In this document: piece after piece, positions 33,342 to 40,954 of the stretch
Numbering within the stretch: the stretch's first letter is position 1
Layout: each line of letters starts with the position of its first letter
Origin: Halobium salinum
GTDB lineage: Archaea > Halobacteriota > Halobacteria > Halobacteriales > Haloferacaceae
Length of the DNA: 64,000 nt
Assembly (NCBI RefSeq): GCF_026586625.1
Contig: NZ_JAODIW010000004.1
Span: 1 to 64,000 of the forward strand
Reading direction: 5' to 3'
Position numbers and translations under genes: made by a program
Notes under the pieces: generated by a model
Database searches by the model: none
What the model was told of the DNA's origin: nothing
Seen by the model: the letters and a program-made list of their open reading frames with translations, nothing else

Positions 33342-33842
33342 TCAGAATCCGATGTGCGAGGTCGAACTCGGACCGTCGTCATCGTCGTCGATGCCCCCTG
33401 CGCCGACGAGTCGGTAGTCGTCGTCGGTAAGGTAGACGACGCCGTCCTCGATTTCCAGGTCGAGCGGGACCAGGTTCGTTCCCTTCGCCTCGCCGTTGTC
33501 GCAGTACCCCGAACAGGAGTCGAACATCGAGCCGTGCTTCGGGCAGATGACCTGCCCGTCGCGCATCGCCGCTCCCTGCCCGCGGTCGAGGCGCTGGTCC
33601 TCGTGCGGACAGCGGTTGATCCACGCCTCGACGGCGAGCGGCTCGCTGGAATCGTCGTCCCCGTCGGCGTCGTCGGCCTCGACGGAGTCGAGGACCGCAC
33701 CTTCGGGCGGGGCCGCCTCGGGGTCGGCACAGCGTACGAGGATGGCCTCGTCGTGTTCGCCGTGCATATCGCGGACCGTGAAGAGGAACGAACCGAGTTC
33801 GGGGACGTCCGTCGCATCGGTGAGTTCGAAGCCGCCGAGCAT
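33342..33842 (-). CDS. Rieske [2Fe-2S] domain protein
   Basis: This 166-residue protein has a single Rieske domain. The iron-sulfur ligands are the Cys-His pair in NRCPHEDQRL (~95-104) and the Cys-His pair in ICPKHGSMFDSCSGYCDNGE (~120-139). It lacks a catalytic dioxygenase domain and a membrane anchor, so it fits a soluble ferredoxin-like electron carrier or small regulatory subunit. An acidic insertion (EADDADGDDDSS) and an acidic C-terminal segment (GIDDDDDGP) are halophilic features. The ATG at 33842 is chosen; an upstream frame extension of 26 residues is not Rieske-like. Confidence 0.87.
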   Translation of the reverse strand: MLGGFELTDATDVPELGSFLFTVRDMHGEHDEAILVRCADPEAAPPEGAVLDSVEADDADGDDDSSEPLAVEAWINRCPHEDQRLDRGQGAAMRDGQVICPKHGSMFDSCSGYCDNGEAKGTNLVPLDLEIEDGVVYLTDDDYRLVGAGGIDDDDDGPSSTSHIGF

Positions 33843-33909
33843 TGCCGGGATGTCGCCTCCGGAGGCCGATAGCTGTGTCGGCGAGAGCCACCCGTGGCGC
33901 TGCGACCGG

Positions 33910-34149
33910 TCAATCCTCACCGTCGGCTCCGTTTCTGACCCGCTCCATCACCTGCACGAGCAGGTCGCGCTCGAACATGTCCGCGGGCAACGACGCGAAC
34001 CAGTCCGCCTCCTCGATGTCCTCGTCCGGTTCGCCGAGGTCCTCACCGATTTCGGTCGTCTCGGAGGCGGCGCCGAACAGCACGACCCGGAACGAGAGGC
34101 GGTCGCCGCCGTGGGTGATAGCGTGTTCGGCGACGGCGTGCGGGCGGCG
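33910..34149 (-). pseudogene. C-terminal remnant of a Nudix hydrolase
   Basis: The frame encodes LSFRVVLFGAASETTEIGED, then EDIEEADWFASLPADMFERD to a TGA at 33910. This resembles the last ~75 residues of haloarchaeal Nudix hydrolases, where a strand reading 'vLFgA..ett' is followed by an acidic segment and 'eI.eA.WF..LP'. The catalytic Nudix box (GX5EX7REUXEEXGU) should lie just upstream but is absent. The frame there runs into Arg/Ser/Pro-rich sequence and then the menA promoter. I infer a 5' truncation, possibly from the rearrangement that built this patch. A short functional protein is less likely. Confidence 0.58.
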
Positions 34150-34160
34150 CGAGAACCGAC

Positions 34161-34168
34161 CTTTTACG
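34161..34168 (+). promoter_or_regulatory. TATA-like box of menA
   Basis: The element cttttacg is centred 29 nt before the ATG at 34194, giving a leaderless start. Confidence 0.6.
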
Positions 34169-34193
34169 CCGACTCCGCCCCGAGCCCCGGGTA

Positions 34194-35135
34194 ATGAGCA
34201 CGCAGAACGTCTCGCGGACGAAGGCGTGGCTGATGGCCGCCCGGCCACAGACCCTGCCGGCGGCGGCCGCCCCGGTCGCCGTCGGAATCGGTCTCGCCCT
34301 CGCCGACGGCGTCTTCGCCGCGCTCCCGGCGCTGGCGGCGTTCGTCGGCGCCGCCCTCATCCAGGTGGGGACGAACTTCGCAAACGACTACTACGACGCG
34401 AAACAGGGCGCCGACACCGAGAACCGCGAGGGGTTCACTCGCGTCACGGCCTCGGGCCTCATCGACGCCGCCGAGGTCAAGCGCGCGATGTACCTCACCT
34501 TCGCGGCCGCGATTCTCGTCGGCACCTACCTCGTCTCCGTCGGCGGCGTCCCCATCCTCGTCGTCGGGTTGCTCTCGGTCGCCTCCGGCATCGCCTACAC
34601 CGGCGGCCCGTACCCGCTGGGCTACCACGGCCTCGGCGACCTGTTCGTCTTCGTCTTCTTCGGCGTCGTCGCCGTCACCGGCACCTACTACGTCCAGGCC
34701 GCCTCGGTCGTCGCTGACACGTTCCCCGTCGGAATCCCGCCGGGGACGCTCCCGCTCCTCGCCGTCCTCGCGAGCCTCCCCGTCGCCGCCATCTCGACGA
34801 ACATCCTCGTCGTCAACAACGTCCGGGACAAGGAAGAGGACGCGACGACCGGCAAGCGCACCCTCGCCGTGCGCTTCGGCTACGGCGTCGCCCGCGCGGA
34901 GTTCGTCGGCCTGCTCGTTCTCGCCTACGCCGTCCCGGTGGCTCTTCTCGTCTTCGACCGCTTCGAGTTCGGTCTCCCCGTCCTTCTCCCGCTCCTGACG
35001 CTTCCCTACGCCGCACTCGTCACCAAGACGATGCTCACCGAAACCAAGGGCACCGCACTCAACCCCGCGCTGGAACAGACCGGCAAGCTCCTCGCCGGGT
35101 TCTCACTGCTCTTCGCGGTCGGGCTGGCGATTTGA
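34194..35135 (+). CDS. menA: 1,4-dihydroxy-2-naphthoate prenyltransferase
   Basis: This is a 313-residue UbiA-superfamily membrane enzyme that attaches the prenyl tail to dihydroxynaphthoate. The two Asp-rich diphosphate/Mg sites are [14 protein letters not shown] (~63-76) and [20 protein letters not shown] (~205-224). About eight or nine hydrophobic segments are visible. The start ([20 protein letters not shown]) is typical of MenA, and position beside menC supports that role over other UbiA functions. The ATG has a TATA-like box 29 nt upstream. Its stop precedes a 71-bp palindromic element. Confidence 0.94.
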   Translation: MSTQNVSRTKAWLMAARPQTLPAAAAPVAVGIGLALADGVFAALPALAAFVGAALIQVGTNFANDYYDAKQGADTENREGFTRVTASGLIDAAEVKRAMYLTFAAAILVGTYLVSVGGVPILVVGLLSVASGIAYTGGPYPLGYHGLGDLFVFVFFGVVAVTGTYYVQAASVVADTFPVGIPPGTLPLLAVLASLPVAAISTNILVVNNVRDKEEDATTGKRTLAVRFGYGVARAEFVGLLVLAYAVPVALLVFDRFEFGLPVLLPLLTLPYAALVTKTMLTETKGTALNPALEQTGKLLAGFSLLFAVGLAI

Positions 35136-35139
35136 TAGC

Positions 35140-35210
35140 GGTTATCGTAGCCGGACAAAGATTCTCGCCCGACGTCGGGCGAGAATTCTATGAAGGCCTA
35201 CGATAATCCC
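35140..35210. repeat. 71-bp imperfect palindrome with a perfect 26-bp core
   Basis: The core ATTCTCGCCCGAC (35161-35173) and GTCGGGCGAGAAT (35174-35186) is a perfect palindrome with no loop. Outside it, GGTTATCGTAGCC (35140-35152) is complementary, with single-base slips, to GGCCTACGATAATCC (35195-35209). It fills the 55-bp menA-menC gap and overlaps the beginning of the longest menC frame. Confidence 0.75.
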
Positions 35211-35216
35211 TATGAA

Positions 35217-36383
35217 ATGCGCATCGGCGCACACTTGGTCGACCGCGAAGTCCGACTGCGTGAGTTCTCCCTCCCGCTCCGGTCACCGCTCGGCACCGCG
35301 AAGGGGGAGATGACCGAGCGTCGCGGACTGTTAGTCGAGCTACGCGGCGAGCTCGAAACGGGCGACGAAGTACGAGGGGTCGGCGAGGCGACGCCGCTCC
35401 CACCGTGGACGGAAGGGTACGAGGAGTGCTTGGCGACGTGGGTCACACTTCGGGACGCCGCAAACGGCACCGTTTCGGATGGGGACGAGAACGAGGTCGA
35501 TATCGACGGTGTGCCGCCGGCCGCCCGTCACGCGATGAACCTCGTCGGCGCCGACGCCTCGGCTCGGTACGCCAAACGTCCGCTCGCGGCGTGGCTCGCC
35601 GACCGCACGGGGGACTCCGGCGGCTCCGATGCCGCCGCCGAAGTCCCCGTCAACGCCACCGTCGGCGACGGGTCGGTCGAGTCCACGGTCGAGGAGGCCG
35701 AATCCGCCGTCGTAGACGGGTTCGACTGCCTCAAACTGAAGGCCGGCGCCCGCGACCTCGATGCGGACCTCGACCGCTGTCGGGCCGTGCGCGAGGCCGT
35801 CGGCGACGACGTGGCTCTCCGGGCCGACGCCAACGGCGCGTGGAGTCGCGACGAGGCCGAGCGCGCGGTCGACGCCCTCGCGGCCCTGGACTTCGAGTAC
35901 GTCGAACAGCCGCTCCCGGCTGACGACCACGAGGGGCTCGCTGCGCTCCGCGGTCGCGGCGTCGGAATCGCGCTCGACGAGTCGGTGAACGGGCCGAATA
36001 CGTGGCCCGACCCCGTCCGGGAGTTCGCCGACGTGGTCGTCCTCAAACCGATGGCGCAGGGTGGCCCGACACGCACCGTCTCCGTCGCCCGTCGCCTCCG
36101 GGCGCAGGGCGTCACACCGGTCGTCACCACGACGGTCGACGCCGTCGTCGCCCGGACCGCCGCGGTCCACGCCGCGGCCGCGATTCCGAACGTGCCGGCC
36201 TGCGGGCTGGCGACCGGCGACCTGCTCGCCGAAGACCTCGCGGCCGACCCGGTCCCCGTCGAGGACGGTCGGGTTCGGGTGCCCGAGGGGCCGGGGCTGG
36301 CGGGCGACGCCTTCGACAGGTTGGTCGGCGACGACTCCGCCGGCGGTGGCTCGGCCGGTGGTGGTTCGGTCGGCAACGACTGA
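35217..36383 (+). CDS. menC: o-Succinylbenzoate synthase
   Basis: This 388-residue enolase-superfamily enzyme dehydrates SHCHC to o-succinylbenzoate. Catalytic landmarks are the lysine pair in CLKLKAG, the metal ligands in ALRADANGAW, YVEQPLPA and IALDESV, and the second lysine in VVVLKPMAQGGP. The N-terminal capping domain starts REFSLPLRSPLGTAKGEM. A Gly/Ser-rich tail (DDSAGGGSAGGGSVGND) is unusual. The frame is open from an ATG at 35190, but those first codons lie in the palindromic element. The ATG at 35217 has a TATA-like aattctatg 28 nt upstream, so I prefer it. Confidence 0.9.
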   Translation: MRIGAHLVDREVRLREFSLPLRSPLGTAKGEMTERRGLLVELRGELETGDEVRGVGEATPLPPWTEGYEECLATWVTLRDAANGTVSDGDENEVDIDGVPPAARHAMNLVGADASARYAKRPLAAWLADRTGDSGGSDAAAEVPVNATVGDGSVESTVEEAESAVVDGFDCLKLKAGARDLDADLDRCRAVREAVGDDVALRADANGAWSRDEAERAVDALAALDFEYVEQPLPADDHEGLAALRGRGVGIALDESVNGPNTWPDPVREFADVVVLKPMAQGGPTRTVSVARRLRAQGVTPVVTTTVDAVVARTAAVHAAAAIPNVPACGLATGDLLAEDLAADPVPVEDGRVRVPEGPGLAGDAFDRLVGDDSAGGGSAGGGSVGND

Positions 36384-36437
36384 CCCCGACCCGGAACGAC
36401 GCTCCGAAGGTCGGCGCCGCGTGGCGATTCGAGCGAA

Positions 36438-36445
36438 CCTTTTAG
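36438..36445 (+). promoter_or_regulatory. TATA-like box of the acyl-CoA ligase gene
   Basis: The element ccttttag is centred about 32 nt before the ATG at 36474. Confidence 0.5.
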
Positions 36446-36473
36446 GTGGCGTCGTCCATTGTCAGGGACGACC

Positions 36474-38051
36474 ATGGGAAACCTCGTCACCAACGTCGCG
36501 GACGCGGCCACGGAACATCCCGACCAGACCGCCCTCGGATTCCAGGGCGACGAGTGGAGCTACCGTGACTTCTGGGGCCAGACGGGCGCCTTCGCGTCCG
36601 GACTCGCAGAGCGCGGGTTCGACGCCGGCGACCGGGTCGCCGTCTACCTCCCGAACCTCCCGCAGTTCGTCGTCGCCTTCCACGGCACCCTGCGAGCCGG
36701 CGGGGTCGTCGTCCCGATGAACCCCCAGTACAAGTCCCGGGAGATAGAACACCTGCTCTCCGACAGCGGGGCAGAGGTCGTCGTCGCGCTCGCCGACCTC
36801 GTGCCGTTCGTCGAGGAGGTACGCGACGAGACTGACGTGGAGCACGTCGTTACGGTCGGCGGCGAGGCGGACGCCGGGACGCCGTTCTCCGAGTTCGTCG
36901 GCGACCCCGAGTTCGAGACGGTCGAGCGCGCGGACGACGACCTCGCCTGTCTCCCCTACACGTCGGGGACGACCGGCCAACCGAAGGGCGTGATGCTCAC
37001 CCACGAGAACCTCGGCTCGAACGCCGAGCAGTCCGCGAGCATCGTCCCCGACGGCATCAGGCCGGGTGACAAACAGCTCGGTGTGTTGCCACTGTTCCAC
37101 ATCTACGGCATGACCGTCGTGATGAACGCGACGCTCTTCGGCGGCGGCGCGTACTACCCGCTCCCCTCGTGGGACGCGGAACAGGCGATGGGACTGGTCG
37201 AGGAGGAGGAACTCACGCTGATGCACGGCGTCCCGGCGATGTACAACGACGTCATCAACCAGGAGCGCGCCGAGGAGTTCGACCTCTCCTCGCTCCGGAT
37301 GTGTGGCGTCGGCGGCGCCGGCATTCCCGTCGAGGTGCTCCGGCGCTTCGAGGAGCTGTACGACGTGCAGGTGTTCGAGGGGTACGGCCTCACCGAGACC
37401 AGCCCGGTGACGCACTTCAACAGCCCCACCGAGGGTCGCCGCGTCGGCTCCATCGGGAAGGTGCTCCCCGGCATCGACGCGCGAATCGTCGACGACGACT
37501 TCGAGACGGTGCCGCCGGTCGAGCGCGGTCCCGTCGACGAGGACGCGGTCGACCTGGACGACATCACGGGCGAGCTCGTCGTCACCGGCCCGAACGTGAT
37601 GAAGGGGTACTACAACCTTCCCGAGGCCGACGAAGGGGCGTTCAGCGAACACGAGGGGAAGCGGTGGTTCCACACCGGCGACCTCGGCTACCACGACGAG
37701 GACGGCTTCTTTTACGTCGTCGACCGCGAGAAGCACATGATTCTCACCGCGGGCTACAACGTCTACCCGCGGGAAGTCGAGGAGCTGCTCTTCGAACACG
37801 ACGCGGTCGCCGACGCCGCCGTCGTCGGGATTCCGGACGAGCGACGCGGCGAGACGGTGAAAGCCTTTGTCGTCCCCGTTCCCGGCTCCGACGTGACTGC
37901 CGAGGAAATCAAACAGTACTGCCTGGACAACCTCGCGGAGTACAAACACCCCCGCGAGGTGGAGTTCGTCGAGGAGCTCCCCCGGACGACGACCGGGAAG
38001 GTCCAGAAGTTCGAGCTCGTCGAGCGCGACCAGGGCCAGAGCGGGCAGTGA
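36474..38051 (+). CDS. AMP-forming acyl-CoA ligase (possible o-succinylbenzoyl-CoA ligase)
   Basis: This is a 525-residue ANL-superfamily enzyme that activates a carboxylic acid through an acyl-AMP to a CoA thioester. The P-loop is PYTSGTTGQPKGVMLTHENL. Further motifs are FEGYGLTETSPVTHFNSPTE, HTGDLGYHDEDGFFYVVDRE, GYNVYPREVEELLFEHDAVA, and the C-terminal catalytic lysine in RTTTGKVQKFEL. Its position after menC suggests MenE, which would fill the remaining step between menC and menB. However, it is longer than typical bacterial MenE and is translationally coupled to an enoyl-CoA hydratase, which also fits fatty-acid degradation. I therefore leave the symbol open. Confidence 0.85.
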   Translation: MGNLVTNVADAATEHPDQTALGFQGDEWSYRDFWGQTGAFASGLAERGFDAGDRVAVYLPNLPQFVVAFHGTLRAGGVVVPMNPQYKSREIEHLLSDSGAEVVVALADLVPFVEEVRDETDVEHVVTVGGEADAGTPFSEFVGDPEFETVERADDDLACLPYTSGTTGQPKGVMLTHENLGSNAEQSASIVPDGIRPGDKQLGVLPLFHIYGMTVVMNATLFGGGAYYPLPSWDAEQAMGLVEEEELTLMHGVPAMYNDVINQERAEEFDLSSLRMCGVGGAGIPVEVLRRFEELYDVQVFEGYGLTETSPVTHFNSPTEGRRVGSIGKVLPGIDARIVDDDFETVPPVERGPVDEDAVDLDDITGELVVTGPNVMKGYYNLPEADEGAFSEHEGKRWFHTGDLGYHDEDGFFYVVDREKHMILTAGYNVYPREVEELLFEHDAVADAAVVGIPDERRGETVKAFVVPVPGSDVTAEEIKQYCLDNLAEYKHPREVEFVEELPRTTTGKVQKFELVERDQGQSGQ

Positions 38052-38950
38052 ACGGACGCGAGGACGACACCGACGGCGGTGGCAGCACCGACAGTGACGG
38101 CGCCGGCAGCGCCGACGGTGACGGCTCCGGGTCCATCGGACTCGACACCGACGCGGTCTCGCTCGTCGTGGACGACCGCGGCGTCGCGACCGTGACGCTC
38201 CGCAACGAGGGGATGCGAAACGCCATCACCGGCGACGTGGCCGCGGGGCTCGTCGAGGCGTTCGACGCCCTCGGCCCCGTCGGCGACGACGACATCGAGG
38301 CGCGCTGTGTCGTCCTCCGCGGCGAGGGAGGGTTCAGCGCCGGCGGCGACGTGAACGCGATGATGGAGCTCCAGTCCGGCGGCTGGACCCTCGACGAGGC
38401 GGTCGAGCACGTCATCGAGGTACTCGGCCGGGCCGTCCGTCGGGTCCACGAGTGCCCGCTCCCGACCGTCGCGGCGGTCGAGGGGTCGGCCGTCGGCGCC
38501 GGCGCCGCCCTGGCCATCGCCTGCGACCTGCAGGTCGCGAGCGAGGAGGCGCGGGTCGGCTTCGGCTTCCGCCGCGTCGGCCTCGCGGTCGACTCCGGTA
38601 CCTCCTACCTCCTGCCGCGACTCGTCGGCGACAACGTCGCGAAGGAACTCGTGTTCACGGGCGAACTGCTCGACGCCGAGCGCGCGGTCGACCTCGGCGT
38701 GCTCAATCACGCGTACCCCGCCGACGAGTTCGAGACGCGCCTCGACGACCTCGTCGACCGTATCGCCGCGGGGCCGACCGTCGCGCTCCGTGCCTCGAAG
38801 CGTCTGCTGGAGCAGGGCCACGACACCTCACTCGCGGACGCCATCGCGAACGAGGCGGGTGCGCAGGCGGCCGTCTTCGAGACCGAGGACCACGCCGAGG
38901 GCGTGGAGTCGTTCTTCGAACGGCGCGACCCGGAGTTCGTCGGACAGTAG
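38048..38950 (+). CDS. Enoyl-CoA hydratase/isomerase family protein
   Basis: This is a 300-residue crotonase-fold protein. A low-complexity Gly/Asp/Ser linker of ~35 residues (DGGGSTDSDGAGSADGDGSG) precedes the domain, which begins LVVDDRGVATVTLRNEGMRN. The oxyanion holes are in GGFSAGGDVNAMMEL and VEGSAVGAGAALAIACDL. The region FGFRRVGLAVDSGTSYLLPR matches hydratases and isomerases of the PaaG type. The GTG start overlaps the ligase stop (GTGA), so it is made together with the ligase. It lacks the MenB-specific motif of the gene at 30241, so beta-oxidation-like chemistry is the likely role. Confidence 0.88.
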   Translation: MNGREDDTDGGGSTDSDGAGSADGDGSGSIGLDTDAVSLVVDDRGVATVTLRNEGMRNAITGDVAAGLVEAFDALGPVGDDDIEARCVVLRGEGGFSAGGDVNAMMELQSGGWTLDEAVEHVIEVLGRAVRRVHECPLPTVAAVEGSAVGAGAALAIACDLQVASEEARVGFGFRRVGLAVDSGTSYLLPRLVGDNVAKELVFTGELLDAERAVDLGVLNHAYPADEFETRLDDLVDRIAAGPTVALRASKRLLEQGHDTSLADAIANEAGAQAAVFETEDHAEGVESFFERRDPEFVGQ

Positions 38951-39041
38951 GCGCCAGGTCGGCGTCTGCACCCGGGCCCGCACGCACCGCCCCGTCCCGC
39001 TCCACCCCGCCGAGCGGCGTGCTCGCTCGGCTCATCGCTCG

Positions 39042-39049
39042 TGTTTATC
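39042..39049 (+). promoter_or_regulatory. TATA-like box of the DUF5518 gene
   Basis: The element tgtttatc is centred 28 nt before the ATG at 39074. Confidence 0.5.
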
Positions 39050-39073
39050 GTTCCGGCCGGCGTATCTACCGGC

Positions 39074-39508
39074 ATGAGTACACACTCCTCCAGCGACGGC
39101 CGACTCACGAACGCCCTCATCGGCGCGGTCGTGACGGTGGTCCTCTCGTTCGTCCCGTTCTCGCCGGTGCTCGGCGGCGCGGTCGCCGGCTACCTCCAGA
39201 AGCGCGACGGCGCCCGCGTCGGCGCGGTCTCGGGCGCGATGGCCGCCGTCCCCGCGCTGTTCGTCACGGTGCTGGGTCTGCTGCTGTTCGCCGGGTTGGC
39301 GGTCGTCCCCGGTGACGACCTCCTGGGAGCCCAGATCGGCTTCGTCCTCCTCGCCCTGCTCGTCGCCGGCGTCGTCTTGGCGTACGTCGTCGGTCTGAGC
39401 GCCGTCGGCGGCATCGTCGGCGTCGCGCTCGCGGAGCGCTCCGAGCGGCGGCGGGACAGCGCTCGCGGCGGCGACGACCCGTGGGCCGACGAGCGGCTCG
39501 TCGAGTAA
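39074..39508 (+). CDS. DUF5518 family membrane protein
   Basis: This is a 144-residue protein with the DUF5518 signature: ALIGAVVTVVLSFVPFSPVL then GGAVAGYLQKRDGARVGAVS. It has four membrane helices, typical of this haloarchaeal family. The fold has Gly-rich turns between helices, and a charged tail (ERSERRRDSARGGDDPWADE) is cytoplasmic or exposed. The ATG at 39074 has a TATA-like box 28 nt upstream. It is transcribed alone. No function has been shown for the family to my knowledge. Confidence 0.85.
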   Translation: MSTHSSSDGRLTNALIGAVVTVVLSFVPFSPVLGGAVAGYLQKRDGARVGAVSGAMAAVPALFVTVLGLLLFAGLAVVPGDDLLGAQIGFVLLALLVAGVVLAYVVGLSAVGGIVGVALAERSERRRDSARGGDDPWADERLVE

Positions 39509-39615
39509 CATCGAGTAGCGTCGTCGCGCGGTACTGTCACCCGCGCGAATTCCGTCTCCGACCCCGGACGGGACAGGGATAAAGAGTTTTGCCGGGGTCA
39601 CGTGTTGAACGGGAC

Positions 39616-39948
39616 ATGACCGAGTACACCGTCGAGTTCGTCGGGCGCGAGGAGTCCATCACGGTCTCCGACAAGGAGACCATCCTGAAGCGCTGTATCG
39701 AGGAGGGAATCGCTCAGGAGTTCTCCTGCCGCGTCGGGATGTGTCTCGCGTGCTCGGCCGAAATCGTCGAGGGGGAGGTCGTCCAGCCGGCCGCCCGCGG
39801 GTTCACCGAGGAGGAGCGCGAGAACTACGCCCTCACCTGCATGGCCCGCCCGGCCTCGGACCTCAAACTCGACCGCGGGAAGTACCCGCCGAGCATCGAG
39901 AACGACGGAGCAGTCGGTGACGCGGACGCCGCGGCTGCCGACGACTGA
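39616..39948 (+). CDS. Plant-type [2Fe-2S] ferredoxin
   Basis: This is a 110-residue electron carrier. The four cluster ligands are visible as SCRVGMCLACSAEI (C-x4-C-x2-C, ~38-47) and the later cysteine in LTCMARP (~76). It lacks the long acidic insertion of the classical haloarchaeal ferredoxin used by pyruvate oxidoreductases, so it is one of the shorter ferredoxins. An acidic tail (DGAVGDADAAAADD) is a halophilic feature. An AT-rich element (gataaaga) lies about 31-35 nt upstream. No redox partner gene lies next to it. Confidence 0.92.
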   Translation: MTEYTVEFVGREESITVSDKETILKRCIEEGIAQEFSCRVGMCLACSAEIVEGEVVQPAARGFTEEERENYALTCMARPASDLKLDRGKYPPSIENDGAVGDADAAAADD

Positions 39949-39953
39949 GTTCG

Positions 39954-40841
39954 TTACTCCCTGTTCTCGGACATCCACTCGACCCCGAAGTCGACGAGCG
40001 CGCGCTGGTCGACCAGTTTCGCGGTCGCCGCGCCGACCGCTCCCTCGACGAGGCCGACCTCGGCCTCGAACGCCTCGCCGATGTCGGGGAAATCGTCGGA
40101 GTCGATTCGGAGGTCCTCCCACTCCACCCACTGGCGCTCACCGTCGACGAGCATCGGTGCGCCTTTCGTCCGGAACTCCTTCTCGAACGCCGCACGGTAC
40201 TCGGCGAGGTGGAGCGACGTGTTCGTCGCGTGGTCGGTGCCGAGCATGAGCACCGTCGCCTCCCGGTCGTACAGCCGACCGAGCGGCGAGTCCTCGGCGA
40301 GGCCGCCCTCCAGCGGGTGGTCCTCGACGACCGCCGACGCGTCCGGTCCCCGTGCCGCGAACGAGAAGGCCGGATGTCGGGACCGCATCGTCTCCGGATA
40401 GTCGCGGAAACACTCGGGAATCGCTCCCATCCCGTACGTCGGTGTGATTTCCGGGCGGTACGGCGACATCGTCTCCGTCACGGTGTCGAGCCACCCGTCC
40501 GGCAGCGGCGGGTTCTCCCAGACGCTCGGGTCGGAACACTGGGTGGAGTGCGTCGGCGTCACGAGCGTTCCGGCGTCGCCGACCGCCGCGAGCAGTGCGT
40601 CCACGACGGCCGGCGCGCCGCCGCTGACCCAGCCCAGCGAGGACAGCGAGGAGTGAACGAGGAGGCGGTCGCCGCGTTCGACGCCGAGGTCGCGGAGGTC
40701 TGCCGTCATCGACTCGGTCGTCACCGGTTCGTCGACCATCTCCATGGCGCGTCGCTGTCCGTCCCGCCCGGTGTCCGTCGACCCCTCGTCAGCCTCGGGC
40801 GTCGACCCCTCGTCGGCGTCGACCGTCGAATCCTCGCTCAT
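39954..40841 (-). CDS. AAC(3)-family N-acetyltransferase
   Basis: This is a 295-residue protein of the aminoglycoside 3-N-acetyltransferase/YokD fold, which uses acetyl-CoA to acylate an amine. Diagnostic segments are LLVHSSLSSLGWVSGGAPAV, GTLVTPTHSTQCSDPSVWEN, MGAIPECFRDYP, RSRHPAFSFAARGPDA, the substrate-binding PLGRLYDREATVLMLGTDHA and TNTSLHLAEYRAAF. The first ~38 residues are an acidic, repeated Asp/Glu/Ser/Thr-rich extension. Haloarchaea are not targets of aminoglycosides in the usual sense, so a metabolic substrate is likelier than resistance. The gene is convergent with the ferredoxin. Confidence 0.88.
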   Translation of the reverse strand: MSEDSTVDADEGSTPEADEGSTDTGRDGQRRAMEMVDEPVTTESMTADLRDLGVERGDRLLVHSSLSSLGWVSGGAPAVVDALLAAVGDAGTLVTPTHSTQCSDPSVWENPPLPDGWLDTVTETMSPYRPEITPTYGMGAIPECFRDYPETMRSRHPAFSFAARGPDASAVVEDHPLEGGLAEDSPLGRLYDREATVLMLGTDHATNTSLHLAEYRAAFEKEFRTKGAPMLVDGERQWVEWEDLRIDSDDFPDIGEAFEAEVGLVEGAVGAATAKLVDQRALVDFGVEWMSENRE

Positions 40842-40954
40842 ACACTTCTCTCGCGAGCGCCCCGTTTCAGTCTCCCGCCGGTGTGAGTGTCGGTCACGGT
40901 CCCGTCGGTGGGAAAGGTCGGTCACGGGCGGCCCGCCGAACCCGTGATGGACGC

